From: Haberlea rhodopensis
Lineage: Eukaryota; Streptophyta; Magnoliopsida; Lamiales; Gesneriaceae
Direction: 5' to 3'
Assembly (NCBI GenBank): GCA_907163345.1
Contig: CAJQUN010000003.1
Span: 7,916,821-7,980,820 of the forward strand
Length of the DNA: 64,000 nt
The position numbers and the translations under genes are program-made. Shown piece after piece: positions 23,255 through 35,408 of the stretch; positions within the stretch are counted from its first letter, which is position 1, and each line of letters starts with the position of its first letter. Under the pieces are notes generated by a model. The model was not told where the DNA came from and made no database searches. It saw only the letters and a list, made by a program, of their open reading frames with translations.

Positions 23255-23329
23255 GCACTTCCCGTTCTGATGCTCAACATTTCTCTATCTTCAATAACAA
23301 CCCTTCCACTGAAGTCTTTTGATCTTTCT

Positions 23330-23377
23330 ATGTACATTTCCAACAATGGAAATGTAACTGCTTTCATGCAGTACTGA
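23330..23377 (+). other. Small upstream ORF in the leader
   Basis: ATG at 23330 opens a 15-codon frame ending TGA at 23375-23377, 54 bp before the main ATG and in the same frame. If transcription starts near 23280 the uORF is in the mRNA and could lower translation. An earlier in-frame ATG at 23270 would extend it to 35 codons. Confidence 0.35.
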
Positions 23378-23431
23378 TTCTCTTGTAAAGTTTTCTCTAT
23401 ATAAAATCAAGATTTCACAGATTGCTTGAAA

Positions 23432-24187
23432 ATGGATTCAATTTCAAGAATCTTGTGTACTGATGATCAAAACACCTCTTTATTCTCATTCTCCCCAGCT
23501 TCTTTGTCAGATAACTCCGCCACAAAGGCGGATCAGTCTACGGAAACCGCCAAGAAAGTTAAGAGAATCCGGGACTACAACAGTACTTCCAGTAGCAAGC
23601 ACCCGGTTTACCGGGGGGTTCGAATGCGGAACTGGGGGAAATGGGTGTCCGAAATTCGGGAGCCACGGAAGAAATCACGCATATGGTTGGGTACTTTCGC
23701 GACCCCTGAAATGGCTGCGCGTGCGCATGACGTGGCAGCGTTGAGCATCAAAGGAGCTTCGGCCATTCTCAATTTTCCGGAACTGGCAGATGCTCTGCCG
23801 CGTCCTGTCTCCCTCAGCCCACGTGACGTGAAGGCCGCCGCGGGGAAAGCCGCCTCCATGGACAAATTCGATGTCCTTTCGTCTCCATCGAGTACTTCTT
23901 CTTCCTCCTCTTGCACAACTTCATCTTCTTCTTCTTCAATTGCATCTCTGGTTTCTGCAATTGATCTTTCGGCAACATCGGAAGAATTGAGCGAAATTGT
24001 CGAGTTGCCGAGTTTGGGGTCGTGTTTCGATAACGTGGGCCTGAGGGATGACTTTGTGTACGTCGACAACGCGGCGATGGAGGAGTGGTTGGACCCTCCT
24101 CCGCCTTGGGTCGGTGGCGCTGGTGGTGGGGTCGATGCTGATGGTGGGATTCCGAGCTGTTTTGAATCTTTGTTGTGGAATTATTGA
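23432..24187 (+). CDS. AP2/ERF transcription factor, DREB subfamily (A-4/TINY-like)
   Basis: A nuclear DNA-binding activator or repressor of the DREB type, expected to bind DRE/CRT elements (core CCGAC) in stress- or growth-related promoters. The intronless 251-residue frame starts at ATG 23432; a longer reading would begin with TTG at 23426. The single AP2 domain spans about residues 60-117 (YRGVRMRNWGKWVSEIREPR ... AARAHDVAALSIKG). Valine and glutamate occupy the DREB-specifying positions 14 and 19. A basic stretch KKVKRIRDY just before it could act as a nuclear signal. After the domain come LPRP, SPRDVKAAAGKAA, a serine run (about residues 150-172), acidic patches and the C-terminal LLWNY, which fits the LWSY-type end of DREB group III. 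No EAR repression motif is seen. It is the only clear host gene here. Confidence 0.95.
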   Translation: MDSISRILCTDDQNTSLFSFSPASLSDNSATKADQSTETAKKVKRIRDYNSTSSSKHPVYRGVRMRNWGKWVSEIREPRKKSRIWLGTFATPEMAARAHDVAALSIKGASAILNFPELADALPRPVSLSPRDVKAAAGKAASMDKFDVLSSPSSTSSSSSCTTSSSSSSIASLVSAIDLSATSEELSEIVELPSLGSCFDNVGLRDDFVYVDNAAMEEWLDPPPPWVGGAGGGVDADGGIPSCFESLLWNY

Positions 24188-24765
24188 TGATGTGTGCTTT
24201 TATTTTTTTAATAATCCTGTATTTTATCTTTTTGTGAAGTTGTGTGGTTTGACTAGGATTTTAGTATCAGTCCTTGCATTTTTCATTAAAGGGCTAAAGA
24301 AATTTCAATTCCTTTCTTCTTCTTCTTCTTCATCTTTATGTTTGTCTGTTAAAACCCTCTTCAAACTGTAAGGTGTTTAGGCTCATAAATATTATTCCAG
24401 GTTCAGTGTATCTAACATACTGTTAAAAATAAATACGTTCAACTCAAAACCAATTTATAAAGAGTTAACAATTGTAAATGTTCGATATATAACAACTCTC
24501 AACACATCCTGCACATGTGGTATTATACAAGTCAAACACTGCGAGTGACAGTGAGCATGCGAGTGGAATATCAAATCACATGAAGAACAACTGCATGCAG
24601 GTGAATATCCAATAACATGAAAAACATAGTTCTGATATCATGTTAATAATACATGTTGTTCCAACTCAAAACCAATTGGTGATGAATGGAGTAACCATGA
24701 CATCTTATAAAGAGCTAACATATCTTGTAAATTTCTAACGTGAGATAACTTTCAACACATATAAT

Positions 24766-24806
<41 letters not shown>

Positions 24807-26219
24807 CTATTGTTTTGTGAATATTTTGATAATTACCCGAGGGTTGGAAAACGATCAAAGAAACAACAATTAGGAGCAGAGATTTCATAGGTATCTGAGA
24901 GAAGAATACACAAATTAACGCAAGACAACCTGGATTCTCCCAAACAGAAATGTGTAACGAGTGACTAAATTCGAAACTAAAATTTTTTGTAACATGCCGA
25001 GGGCCTCTTGCCTTGGCGGCATCACTAGCTTGTCCCAAATTTGAGACTTGTCTTATATTCGAGACAAATTAAACACATTCCCTTCTACAATTATCAAAAA
25101 AAAAAAAAAAATTATTGTACGTAGGATAGTAGTTGAAACTAATTTATATTGTATATCAATGTACACATATATTTTATCTCCATAAACAGGATTGAGGAGA
25201 TAAAACCGGGGATAGGCTTCTCATGGGTCTCTGCCACTACTTATTTTTTATTTTTTATTTTTGATAAAACCACTTCTTTAAATTTGAAATACAATGTATA
25301 ATATTTTTGTACTTACTTGACAAATAAATTTGTATTCGGGTGCTAATTATCTGAACATTTTTTTTATATAAATCACTTCTCTTATCTTTAATCAGTCTCA
25401 TACTTGTCTCATCCTTAATCCGAGCTGATCCTAAAAGTATTATTCAGTGTAAGTATTTCATGCAAATGGGTTAAAAATTATGGAATTTTTCAATATCAGG
25501 CCTGAAATCTGATACCTAGCTAGAGTTCTCTGTGTTTTGTTGAATTGAATGGTGGGGACAATAGATTAATTGGAGGAGGTGGGGTTGACGTAGGAAATCA
25601 ATGAAAATGGCAAACTTTCTATTAAGGGAAAAATGCTATCCTTTTCCTTTTGTTCTCCACAATTATTTTGCCAAATTAATTTAAAATAATATAAAAAATA
25701 AGTGTTATAAAAATAAATAATGTGTTTGAAAAGCACATTATTTCGGTCTTATTTTTTATATTGTATATCTATTTATGTAATTATTTGTATGTTTGACATA
25801 ATTAAATTGATCATATTAATATTTTAAATACTATCAATTATTTATTCAAAAAAGATTATTACTTATAAAGGTATTAACTGTTGACTTTGCATTTGAAATC
25901 TTCAACATTCAATTTGTCGATTATTTTAAGTTGTTTTTACACAACTATACTGCAAAACTTGTAATCCGTGGCTTTAAAAGTCACTTTATATTATCGAAAT
26001 TCTGTAGAAATAATCTTGAAATATACAAGGATATATATGTTTAATGTTTTGGCTTGAAATAGTAGGGGGTAGGGACTATATTATAAACATTCCAAGTTGT
26101 GTTTCAAAAAAAAAAAAAAAAATTTAAGCTGTATCCACAATAAAACAACGATCGTAATTAATGACAGTGAAGAAGATATAATCCAAAATGTAAATGAAAT
26201 TATTTTAAAAAAAGTTATA
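24188..26219. other. Intergenic downstream of the DREB-type gene
   Basis: No further gene. Two related segments (about 24425-24520 and 24655-24760) share CCAACTCAAAACCAATT and TAAAGAGTTAACA-type phrases, probably duplicated transposon debris. A (TA)n microsatellite lies at 24769-24803. Confidence 0.5.
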
Positions 26220-26232
26220 TGTTATTGGATTA

Positions 26233-26527
26233 TTTTTTTTTTGAGAAATACATGATATTTCATTAATCAACTCAAACTTTATGCAATTACAATATTATGA
26301 ATACGTTTCGGATAATTTGATATCCCAGCCGTTGTACTTAATGCATTCCACGCTAAGCAATGTGCAACTTCGTTTCCATTTCGCCGTATTAGTTGTACCT
26401 GTGCATCTTGTGAATTCTTTTATCAACATTTGAACATCAGATATGATCGGATCAATGGAGGATGATTCTGCTTTGTGCGAGTTCACGACTTGAATGACTG
26501 TCATGCAATCACTTTCCACCACAATTC
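26233..26527 (-). mobile_element. 5'-truncated LINE remnant with RNase H-like end
   Basis: Flanked by the 13-bp duplication TGTTATTGGATTA (26220-26232 and 26528-26540). A poly-A tail (read as T on the plus strand) directly follows the left copy, so the insert is minus-strand and 5'-truncated. The minus strand encodes the plant RVT_3/RNase H-like C-terminus: VESDCMTVIQVVN, then, after one frameshift near 26390, RRNGNEVAHCLAWNALS. Such domains end many plant LINEs. It is non-functional. Confidence 0.85.
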
Positions 26528-26540
26528 TGTTATTGGATTA

Positions 26541-29121
26541 GAACATAATAAATATGAGCAGATGCAGAAATTTAATTAATGGGCAATATCTTAATCGTAC
26601 CACCCGTTCTGATGTTTCATTAATTAATATTGCAAAAGTCAGTTGACAAAAAACTGAATTATCTAGAATAGTCTGAAATTCTGAGCCGGGATAAATTAAA
26701 ATTATAAAGTCGTAATATTTTTTTTAAGGGAGGCAAATAAACTCTGAACCATCCAATTCATTTTTGACTTTAATTTTTTTATGTCTTTAATCTAATGAAC
26801 TTTTGTCGTTGTCAAAGTGGATTGCGAGTTTTGATTCCCCAATTCAATGTGTATTTCCTGAGAAAATTTTATATATCTTTGCTTATGATACCTTTAGAAA
26901 ACGTGGATTGATTTTCAAGAATCATACTTAAACTTTTAATTTAACATTACATTATAAATAAATAAATAATAGTTAGTGATAATGATATTAGTAATAGTAA
27001 TAAGTAGCAATATTATATGAAATTGAATCGAAGTTGTAACATACTACTGAAAAGTTAAGCTCTTTTACCATCAAGGTAACTTACTAGTGGAGTCAAGAGT
27101 TTCATCTGGCTTGGGGTAAATCAAATAAATTGATTAAAATTTAGGAAATATCACATATTCAAATCATACAAATATTAAAAAAAACCATGTAATATAATTT
27201 TCTATCCAACTAATATTAATTTCACATAAGGAAAGTTATTTCATTATTGTTGTTGTTGTCGATGTTGTTGCTAATATTATTACTAATATTGTTGTTGGTA
27301 GCGTTTTCGTATATGTTTCCTCTTTATTTGTTCATTTTTTTCTTCTAATTCCTTTCTTATTACATTATCCAAATAAACTTTCCCCGTATGTGCACTACTT
27401 TCAAGTTTCCAACATGTCATGGAATCAATCACTCTAAAAAATAATAATTGTATCCTTCAAAAATATAATTTGACCGTTCATATACCATTTTATATACTTT
27501 AAAAATATAATTTGACCATTCAATAATAGTGAAAAAGTATTTGAACCCATGATAAAAATAATAATAATGTATTTGAACCGGAGGGAAGAAGTGTCTAAGC
27601 ACTTATTAATTACGACCTCTTGAATGTAAATTGACCTTTTGATGGACAAAATGGTGGAAAGCATTGGTGGATCCTTTAATTTTATATACACATTTTTGCA
27701 TAAATTTTTTATTTTTATAATAAATCATATCAAATCCTGAAGATTACTCATCATATAAAAATTTAATTATCAAAATATTTTTAAAACAAAAAAATTATTA
27801 TATATATTTGCATCGCATGTCCGACATGTCAACTATTATTACTTTGTAGTTTGTACTGTATTTTTGAATTCCTTTAATCTGTGTAGATGATCGAATGTTT
27901 CCAATTTCAACATGTACACATTTGCTTTTCCACGACTTTTTGTAGGTTTTATTTTGTCCCGAAAATTCAAGTTTTTATAATCAACCCCACAAATAATTAT
28001 TTGATAAAAATTGGAAAACCTTTATGGTCAAACTCGATGTGTATATATGTAACCCTATCAGACACCAAAATCTTGAAAAACACCGACCCTTTTTAAATCT
28101 GAAAATCTTTGAAATAAAACAAACCCTTTTTCCCAATTTGAAATGCTGATTTCTTATATACTTATGAGAAATACAATTATTTACATATTTTGTTCTTCTT
28201 GACAATTTAATCATTCAATTCTAACTTACATGACATCTAAAGAAAAGTCCAACAAAAATAAAATATAACTGGTGGCTTAAATGCATATTATAATTGGTGT
28301 TCTATTTGATATGTGAAATATCTATTCACAAATAATTGGTGGCTTAAATGCATATTATAATATATAAATATGTTTAACTGATATTTGTTGAGAAGCGTGC
28401 CCTCATCAATACTATATATTTAGTTAACGACAATTATATTAGCGTTTTTATACGTACATAAAATATAAGTTCACAAAAAATATTTTTTTATAAAAACTCT
28501 CAATGAGAGTGAAAGGGTGATAGATTCAATGTGAAGAAAAAACAAAACTATATAACTTAAATTAACGAAAATAACAATTCAAATTCTATAAATAAATATT
28601 GTGCTTGTGTGGTGGGTAGCTTGTTTTATACAAAAAATATTCTTAACCGGCCACCGTACAAAGAAAAGAGCAAAGTTAGTATTTTATTAGAAAAAATATT
28701 CATAAATTAATTTATGTTGTAACAAAGAAATGATAGGGACATGCTAAAATATGAAAATGAATTCGATATGATTGGAACCTGGAGGGCTTCTCCGTGAAGC
28801 TTGATTCCCCAGATTTTTAAAATAATTCCACTGTTCATGTTTGGGAAAGAATCGGAGGATTGTTTCTTGTTGTTTTCTCTTTTGTTCCATGAATATAACT
28901 GTAGACACATATAATTATATATATAAAAGGTTACTTTTGTAGTTAATTTAAACAATAATATAGTATATATATATATATATAGTCATCGTCAACGAAGATT
29001 ATAATGATTGTGTTGAAAGAAATAAATAAATGTTAAAAATACCTTCTCTGATGGTAATAATTTACATGCTCCTACTCCATTTAGGAGGATTAAAGAGAAA
29101 ACCGTATCTTTTTTTTAAGTC

Positions 29122-29171
<50 letters not shown>

Positions 29172-31183
29172 ATCAGAGTTGAACATATACAATACTCATC
29201 TTCAGCAATGTAATCTTCAAACTTTTTGTATTTTTTTGAAAATTTAATTACCACTTTCAAATTTTGCAGTGAACTAATAAGATTTCATTTTTAATCATGC
29301 CTCTCGTCAAGTTTAATCTTTATCTAATAAGTTGATCATTGTTTATAGTTTTAGTCTTTTTTCGCCGAATGAATGTCAGTGCCACGTCAGGAATTTCCCA
29401 GTCCGCGATTAATTAGATGAAAAGGACCAAAAGTGACAAAAACCAACTTATTGAACTAATACGGAACTTTGACAACTTATTGATTAAAAATGGGATAATT
29501 GCATTTGTCACCCTTGTAGAGTAGCTGTTTTACAAGTTTTTCCCTCTACTTTGAACAATTACATATTCATCCCTTATAAAATAGCTGTATTACAATAACA
29601 CTCCCCTAGTTTGTAATATATAAGAAAAATTACAACTACTAACCCTGTGATTTGACATAAAAATACACTGTGGGGAGATAGATGTTGTTGTTCAAACTAG
29701 AAGAGCTAAAACGATAATATGAAAACTAGAGGGGGGTCTATTCATGATCAAAATTGAGTTTTTTCCTAATTTGTTGTAACATAATATAAGTTACCAATCA
29801 AAATACTCCTTGCTATTTCACATCTCAATAAAAATATAAAGAAATCATATGTAAGCCAACACCAAAAAAATATTAATAATTAATTCTTGGAAATTTATGG
29901 AAATCATGTGTATTTCTAAATTTAAGATTTACTCAGAGAAAAAAAAAATTTAGTCGATGGATATACTATATATTCAAGTTCAAAAAGATCAATATATATA
30001 AAACATGGAAAATAGTAGACACTAGATTGCAAAATTAGGTACTAGTTGGAATTATATGTGGTTTCGGAAATCATTGTCCTAAAACTGGATCTTAAAATAT
30101 TGAACACTGCTCAAGATTAAATATGAAAAAGGTTTTTCTGGACCAATCAAAATGAGCTTTGAGATTAATATTTTCAGTATTATATTAAAATTCGATAACT
30201 TTGACATAATAGAAAAATCAATGTTTGTGGATTTCAATATAAAATTGAGGAAAGAAAATCGACTGATAGAGGCTAATTTCTATTATAAACCTGAAGCATG
30301 TTCTTGTGTTCATAACAAAACGGTTGTTGAATTAAGACATTTATTCTAATTAATTAATTAATAAGTGCTTTTACTATAAGTCGTGGTTGAATTAAGACTT
30401 TTATTCTAATTAATTAATCAATAAGTGCTTTTACTATAAGTGGATATGTTTTGGCCTTTTTGGGAATTTAATAATAAATCAATCAAATATGATTCTAATT
30501 ATGGACATGGCTAATCTTGCCAAATAAAATAAAATAAATATATTGTTAAGTATGATATTAATGCTTTTTATGATTACTTATATTGATTATTAGTAAATTT
30601 TAAGTACAACCAAAAAACTGTAGTCAAAATAATTATTTTTGTATCTGCTATTATTAAAACCCATTTTTTAAAAGTCAAATCGAGCAACTAATTATTCCCC
30701 GACAATATTTTTTAATAAAATTAAATCAGTAGATTATTGATCTCAACGATAACGACTTTAATTAAGAAGGGATTATGCTTTTGATAGTAAACCGCTACAT
30801 GAATTATAAATAATATCTTTTGAGATCTCGAACTCAAGACCCCACCTTTAACAGGAAGGCAGATGTTACCATAGCAACTTGCTCGTGTCACGTGGCAACT
30901 TTACAATTATTTGTTTTTTCATAAATAATACAAGGGTAAACTAGCAAAAAATTTCTAAGCCCAAATTTTCTTTAACTTTACTCTCTTATCCATTATTCTA
31001 TATTCTAGCTTCCCAACAATACTTTCATCTTCATCCTAACTCCCTATCCCACAACACTTTATCAATTTACCTTTATAAAGTTAAAATGGATTAATTGCAT
31101 GATACCCCCTTGAGTTTTAAATACTTTTCAATTCTCACCCAAAGTTTTACTAAATTTTTCCTTCACGATCCGTCTTCGTAAAA
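26541..31183. other. Long AT-rich intergenic region
   Basis: No supported gene on either strand. Holds a (TA)n microsatellite (29124-29169), a 63-bp tandem duplication at about 30323-30445 (TTGAATTAAGAC...CTTTTACTATAAGT twice), a 70-bp-spaced repeat of GGTGGCTTAAATGCATATTA near 28270 and 28340, and non-coding repeat-like text near 29490-29760 and 31085-31150. Confidence 0.5.
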
Positions 31184-31196
31184 TGGTATCAGAGCC
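31184..31196 (+). promoter_or_regulatory. Pararetroviral tRNA-Met primer-binding site
   Basis: TGGTATCAGAGCC with no LTR in front and a virus-type reading frame 80 bp downstream. Caulimoviridae prime minus-strand synthesis from initiator tRNA-Met at such a site. Confidence 0.75.
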
Positions 31197-33056
31197 TAGG
31201 TTTATTCTGGAAATACTATAATAATATCTTGAATATTAATTTATAACCTATACGGAGGAGACGATTCAACAAATATTATGGATCCGAACGAATGTTTGTG
31301 GTGCAAGTCATACAGGTGGTACTTCCAGAAATTTGAAGAACTAAATCAAGGATATCTGGCTGAAGCTAAACACTTCAACCAGAAGTGGAATACTTTACTG
31401 GAAATTGGTGCTAGCCACGCTAGCATATACCAGTATCAAGAATAGGAGAAGGTGGCGAGGAATCTTTACATGATGAACCTCAAGCTACAATTCGAGATTA
31501 TCGAGGCACATGAGAAAGACCGTCCTGAGCACAACCCCATGATTCCAGATCCAAACAATCCAAAAGGATCCGGAACAGATGAATAGGATGGGAGACCCAA
31601 CCTTTCGAGAAATCGAGACAGATACTTCTAAGATATCCCAAGATCTTAGAGAGATCCAAAAGATAGTGCAGCGCTATGGCTACCTGCAATACCATGTCCC
31701 TGCACAGGTCCATCAGATTCAAAGCCAGATGGAGATTTTGATCAAACATCAGGAGGAAATTCTTGAAAACATTCGAGATATTCAAACCCGAGTTAAGAAT
31801 CTGGAGTCAAGACCAAGTTCTTCAGGAAGAAGGAACGGAGGGTCGTTACCACCATCCTATGGAACAGAGCTCCTTTTACACCAAAAAAGGAAGGCAGATG
31901 AGGTTCGAAGGCCTTTAACTGAGACTGAAAAATGATTGCAGTCCTACGAGGAGAGCCAATACTTCAAACAAAGTAATGGAAAGAATCAACATGAAAGATC
32001 TATGTGATCTTGCTGATTCGTTTGCGGGATTAAATCTCGTAGACTTGAAGACATGGGAAGTTGTAGCCATAACTCCACCACAAGAAAGTTTTGGGTCACA
32101 TAATCCACCCGGAGGAGATCAAAGCATCCCCACCGAGATTATTTTACCACTGGAGCAAACTTAGATACCCCAGTTGGAGTGAGAAACCATCCCCGAAGAC
32201 CAGATATACATCAGACGCCCTAAGGGAAATCTCAGTTAGATCCAATTCATCCATATGGGCTTATGTCAAAATGGATATCTTGGACTTTAAAATCGAGAAG
32301 TTCTTATTGATGAATGGGCTTCAACAATGAGAATAGCAGCATGAACGATTGATCTAAGTAAAGAACGATTCATTTTACTCCTTAAAATAAGTCTAGAAGG
32401 ATCGGTCAAGATTTCCTGGGAACTCGGAGACCCAGATATCAAAGAAGAAGTTTTAGCCGGAGAGTCACTGAAAGAAATCGTGGACAAGATGGCAAAATTC
32501 TTTACAAATCTGTTTCATTGGAGTTGGTTACTTCGAAGGAATGGAGGAAGAAAATGCGAAAAAAATATAGACAAGCTCTAATTAGCCTGAAACTATATGA
32601 TATTTGTTATGTAGACGAGTACATCAAGCTTTTCACAGAGTATAGATGGAAGACAAAGATAGAAGAAAAGATGCATCAGAACTGTTCTTTGCCAAAATAC
32701 CGACTCCATGGAGAGAAATGCTTATCTAGGAATATACACAGCAATGAATTGAGAAGGTGGCCAGAAAAATGTCATTTCTGAAAATGAAGCTTGCGGAGTG
32801 GTGCTATCAAGCAAAACTCCAAAAGAATTACAAGAAGCTAAAAGGAATTAACAAAACAACTCCTCTTTGATGTACATAGAATTATATCCCTACTATTATC
32901 GGAAATTATTCCCAAAGGCGGAAGATGAAGAAACACAGAAGTCATTTTTATTCCCGAGAAAATAGTTCGAGAAGAAGTAGGTCTTCATAGAGACATATGA
33001 AGTTATTGTCAAAACAAAAAGCCCGAAGTTACAGATCAGGGCAAAGATCGGGACCA
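31184..33056 (+). pseudogene. Endogenous pararetrovirus, 5' part (coat-protein region)
   Basis: The first ATG is at 31278. The frame is stopped at 31443 (TAG), shifts near 31580, stops again at about 31933 and decays further to 33056. A coiled-coil-rich region (about 31600-31830) precedes a stretch that by position and composition is the pararetroviral coat protein; its basic end and zinc knuckle lie beyond the gypsy insertion at about 43995-44060. The virus text resumes directly after the GACCA duplication at 43890. Many stops and shifts show it cannot make a working protein. Assignment of the front part to the coat protein rests on order and the downstream knuckle. Confidence 0.7.
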
Positions 33057-34069
33057 TGTAAGGACCCCCGTGCCCTTAACCCACAATTAGTGCATTAAGC
33101 CATACATTTGGTGCATTCAATCACGTGTAAAAGGAAACTACATGTAAACGTGACACACAATACCACCTATAAAATTTCTTGTTTCATTTATTCTATTCCA
33201 TGCATTTTCCTATTTCCCAATTTAAGACCATTCAACACATCATGCACCTATGTAATACACTAATCATAATCTCAATTCATCTAGCAATTCCCTAGTTGAT
33301 TGCTCACGCATATAATGAATAGAGAAAGGCTCATGCCTCTTTATACAACACATATACACATAATTATTGCTCACACACGAGCATCGAATAAACCTATGTG
33401 TACGCAATGTATAAAAAGGGCATACACGATATCCAGCTCCACATGAGCTCCGGTTCCTCGATCCTGGAATCACCTCCAATCCATAGCTCGATCACAGTTC
33501 CAGAGCTACCATTGTACCTATTTCACCTGCCCCAACAGAGACAGCCCCCACACGGGGTGAGCATACCAATACCACCAAACCAATAATCACAAATATATAA
33601 TTTGTAAATTACAACAATGTAATTGCTAAGAATTTAAATGATACTCCCTGGATGGCATCATCCTCATCCGGGATCCCACTGTATTGTCCATGTTCTCAAA
33701 ACAACCAAAATCATCAAATTCCAATTATCCAGTTAATCATTATATTGATTAACTATGTCCCTGATCCAATTCAATATCAATAGGGGAATAAATGCATATA
33801 TCCTAGATATCTATTCAAAAGCCACATTTCCTCGCTCACTCGAAAGTAGCGGCATCACTTACCGATGTTCGCTTCATAGCGACCACATCATGGCAATTGC
33901 TCGCTCCAAGCGGCACCATACATTACATAAGACCAACCAATATCACACATCCAGTCCCGTTTCCATTAACCAATTATTGCAAGGCACCATATGTATGTAT
34001 TGACTACTAATCTTTACCAATATTTATCTCATGCACAACGATTGCAATAATGTAATTAAGGTAATGCTC

Positions 34070-34084
34070 GTACGTTACACGTAC
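34070..34084 (-). promoter_or_regulatory. Inverted repeat GTACGT-TAC-ACGTAC (donor-like)
   Basis: Perfect 6-bp arms. The partner LTR has ATACGT-TAC-ACGTAT at 42575-42589, with both arms changed so pairing is kept. Confidence 0.55.
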
Positions 34085-34482
34085 CTTAAGTTCCGTAGTC
34101 CAAGCCAAACCTTGCTTGAGTTCCATGCCTCGAGAAATATGTGCTAAAACACATAAACAACTCACAATCAAGCATAAGCATGCAATCACGTGCCCACGCA
34201 CGTTTGCAACCTCAAAAACCCATCGTCAATCCATGACGATTACCAAATTAAAAGCCCCCGGCTAGGCATGCATAAAACCCAAAAGTATTCCATTTAAAAA
34301 GTCTAAAAGATAGCCAAAACTCAACGAGAGTTCCGTTTAATTAACTTGGCTCCAACCAAACAATTTTAAAAGCCTAGCATTCCCATTGGAATGTGAACAT
34401 TGCCCCGTAAACCGACCATTTAAGTCGCAAATTCAAAATCCCACGAAAAAGCCAAGAAAACCAACATTCACTCGTTGGCGAT

Positions 34483-34650
34483 CGATCGCTAGCCCCTTGG
34501 CGATCGATCGCCCGATATAGCGATCGATCGCCAGACATTACTGGCGCGAGGCGATCGATCGCTCAAAAGTGGCGATCGATCGCTGCTTCGAAGAAAAGTC
34601 TACTGCTCGCATGCGATCGATCGCCTACTTCGGGCAATCGATCGCCATGC
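34483..34650. repeat. CGATCGATCG palindrome array, seven units
   Basis: Seven GCGATCGATCGC-type units, one degenerate. The right LTR (42983-43131) has six. The 23-bp length difference between the LTRs equals the missing unit. Confidence 0.92.
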
Positions 34651-35408
34651 CCTGAAACTCGAAATCCTCCATTTTTAAAAGCTTGAAACCTCCACAAATC
34701 ATACCCCAACTCCTCCCAACTCAAAACCACAACAAATCTACAAGTAAGAACCTCCAACAAGGGTGCTAAACACAAAATAAAACAAACCCAAAAGATTTTT
34801 GTGATTTCCACCAAAATCACTCAAACCAACCCAAACCCAAAACTCAACCAAAACCAACAAAATCACAATCAAAACGAAGATAAAAGCGAGGGGAAGGAGA
34901 TTACCAACTTATCTTCGAAGAATCCGGCTCCTAAACCGAGCCTCCGGTCATTTTTCTCCAAAGAGAAAAGATAAGGGTTAGGGAAAGAGGGGTTGCACGA
35001 TAAGAGAGGGAGAGGAGAGGGAGAGAAGTGATTCCGTGCCAAATGACGAAAATCTCGAGTCCAACGGGTATATATAGCAAAAATACCCCAACATACCAAT
35101 ACCTCCACAAATACATCATGATTCATTAAAAATCATCTGTTTTCAAAAACTCTCTCTCCAACATCAAATCCACATACCAGCCCCAACATAAAGCACCCCG
35201 GACTCCAAGTCGCACCAAAAACCCAACCCATAGGTTTTCCACCAAAATGAGAATACAATCTCAACATTTGAATCCAACGATCCCAAATGCCCGATTTAAC
35301 AACCTCGGGAGACCCAACACCACAATTAATTCCTAATTGCCACAATTAAAAATCCATAAAGGATTATCACTACACCGGGATTAACACCAGTAATTCCCGG
35401 ACATCACA

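Larger units (their letters stand above)
33057..35408 (-). repeat. 3' LTR (left) of the nested gypsy-type element
   Basis: 2352 bp. In transcription sense: edge TGTGATGTCCGGG at 35408, TATA-like TATATATA near 35070, donor-like GTAATCTCC near 34904, CGATCGATCG array 34483-34650, donor-like GTACGT at 34084-34079, CGCT/AGCGG array about 33920-33826, and the block around CACGGGGTGAGC at about 33560. Confidence 0.93.

Noticed and set aside
23397..23407. TATATAAAA as the TATA box of the DREB-type gene
   Set aside because: It lies about 30 bp before the ATG, so transcription would start at or after the start codon.
23426..23431. Start of the DREB-type protein two codons upstream
   Set aside because: The codon at 23426 is TTG. 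The ATG at 23432 is the first proper start.
30152..30349. A 65-codon frame in AT-rich spacer
   Set aside because: No similarity, atypical composition, and it ends in a tandem duplication.
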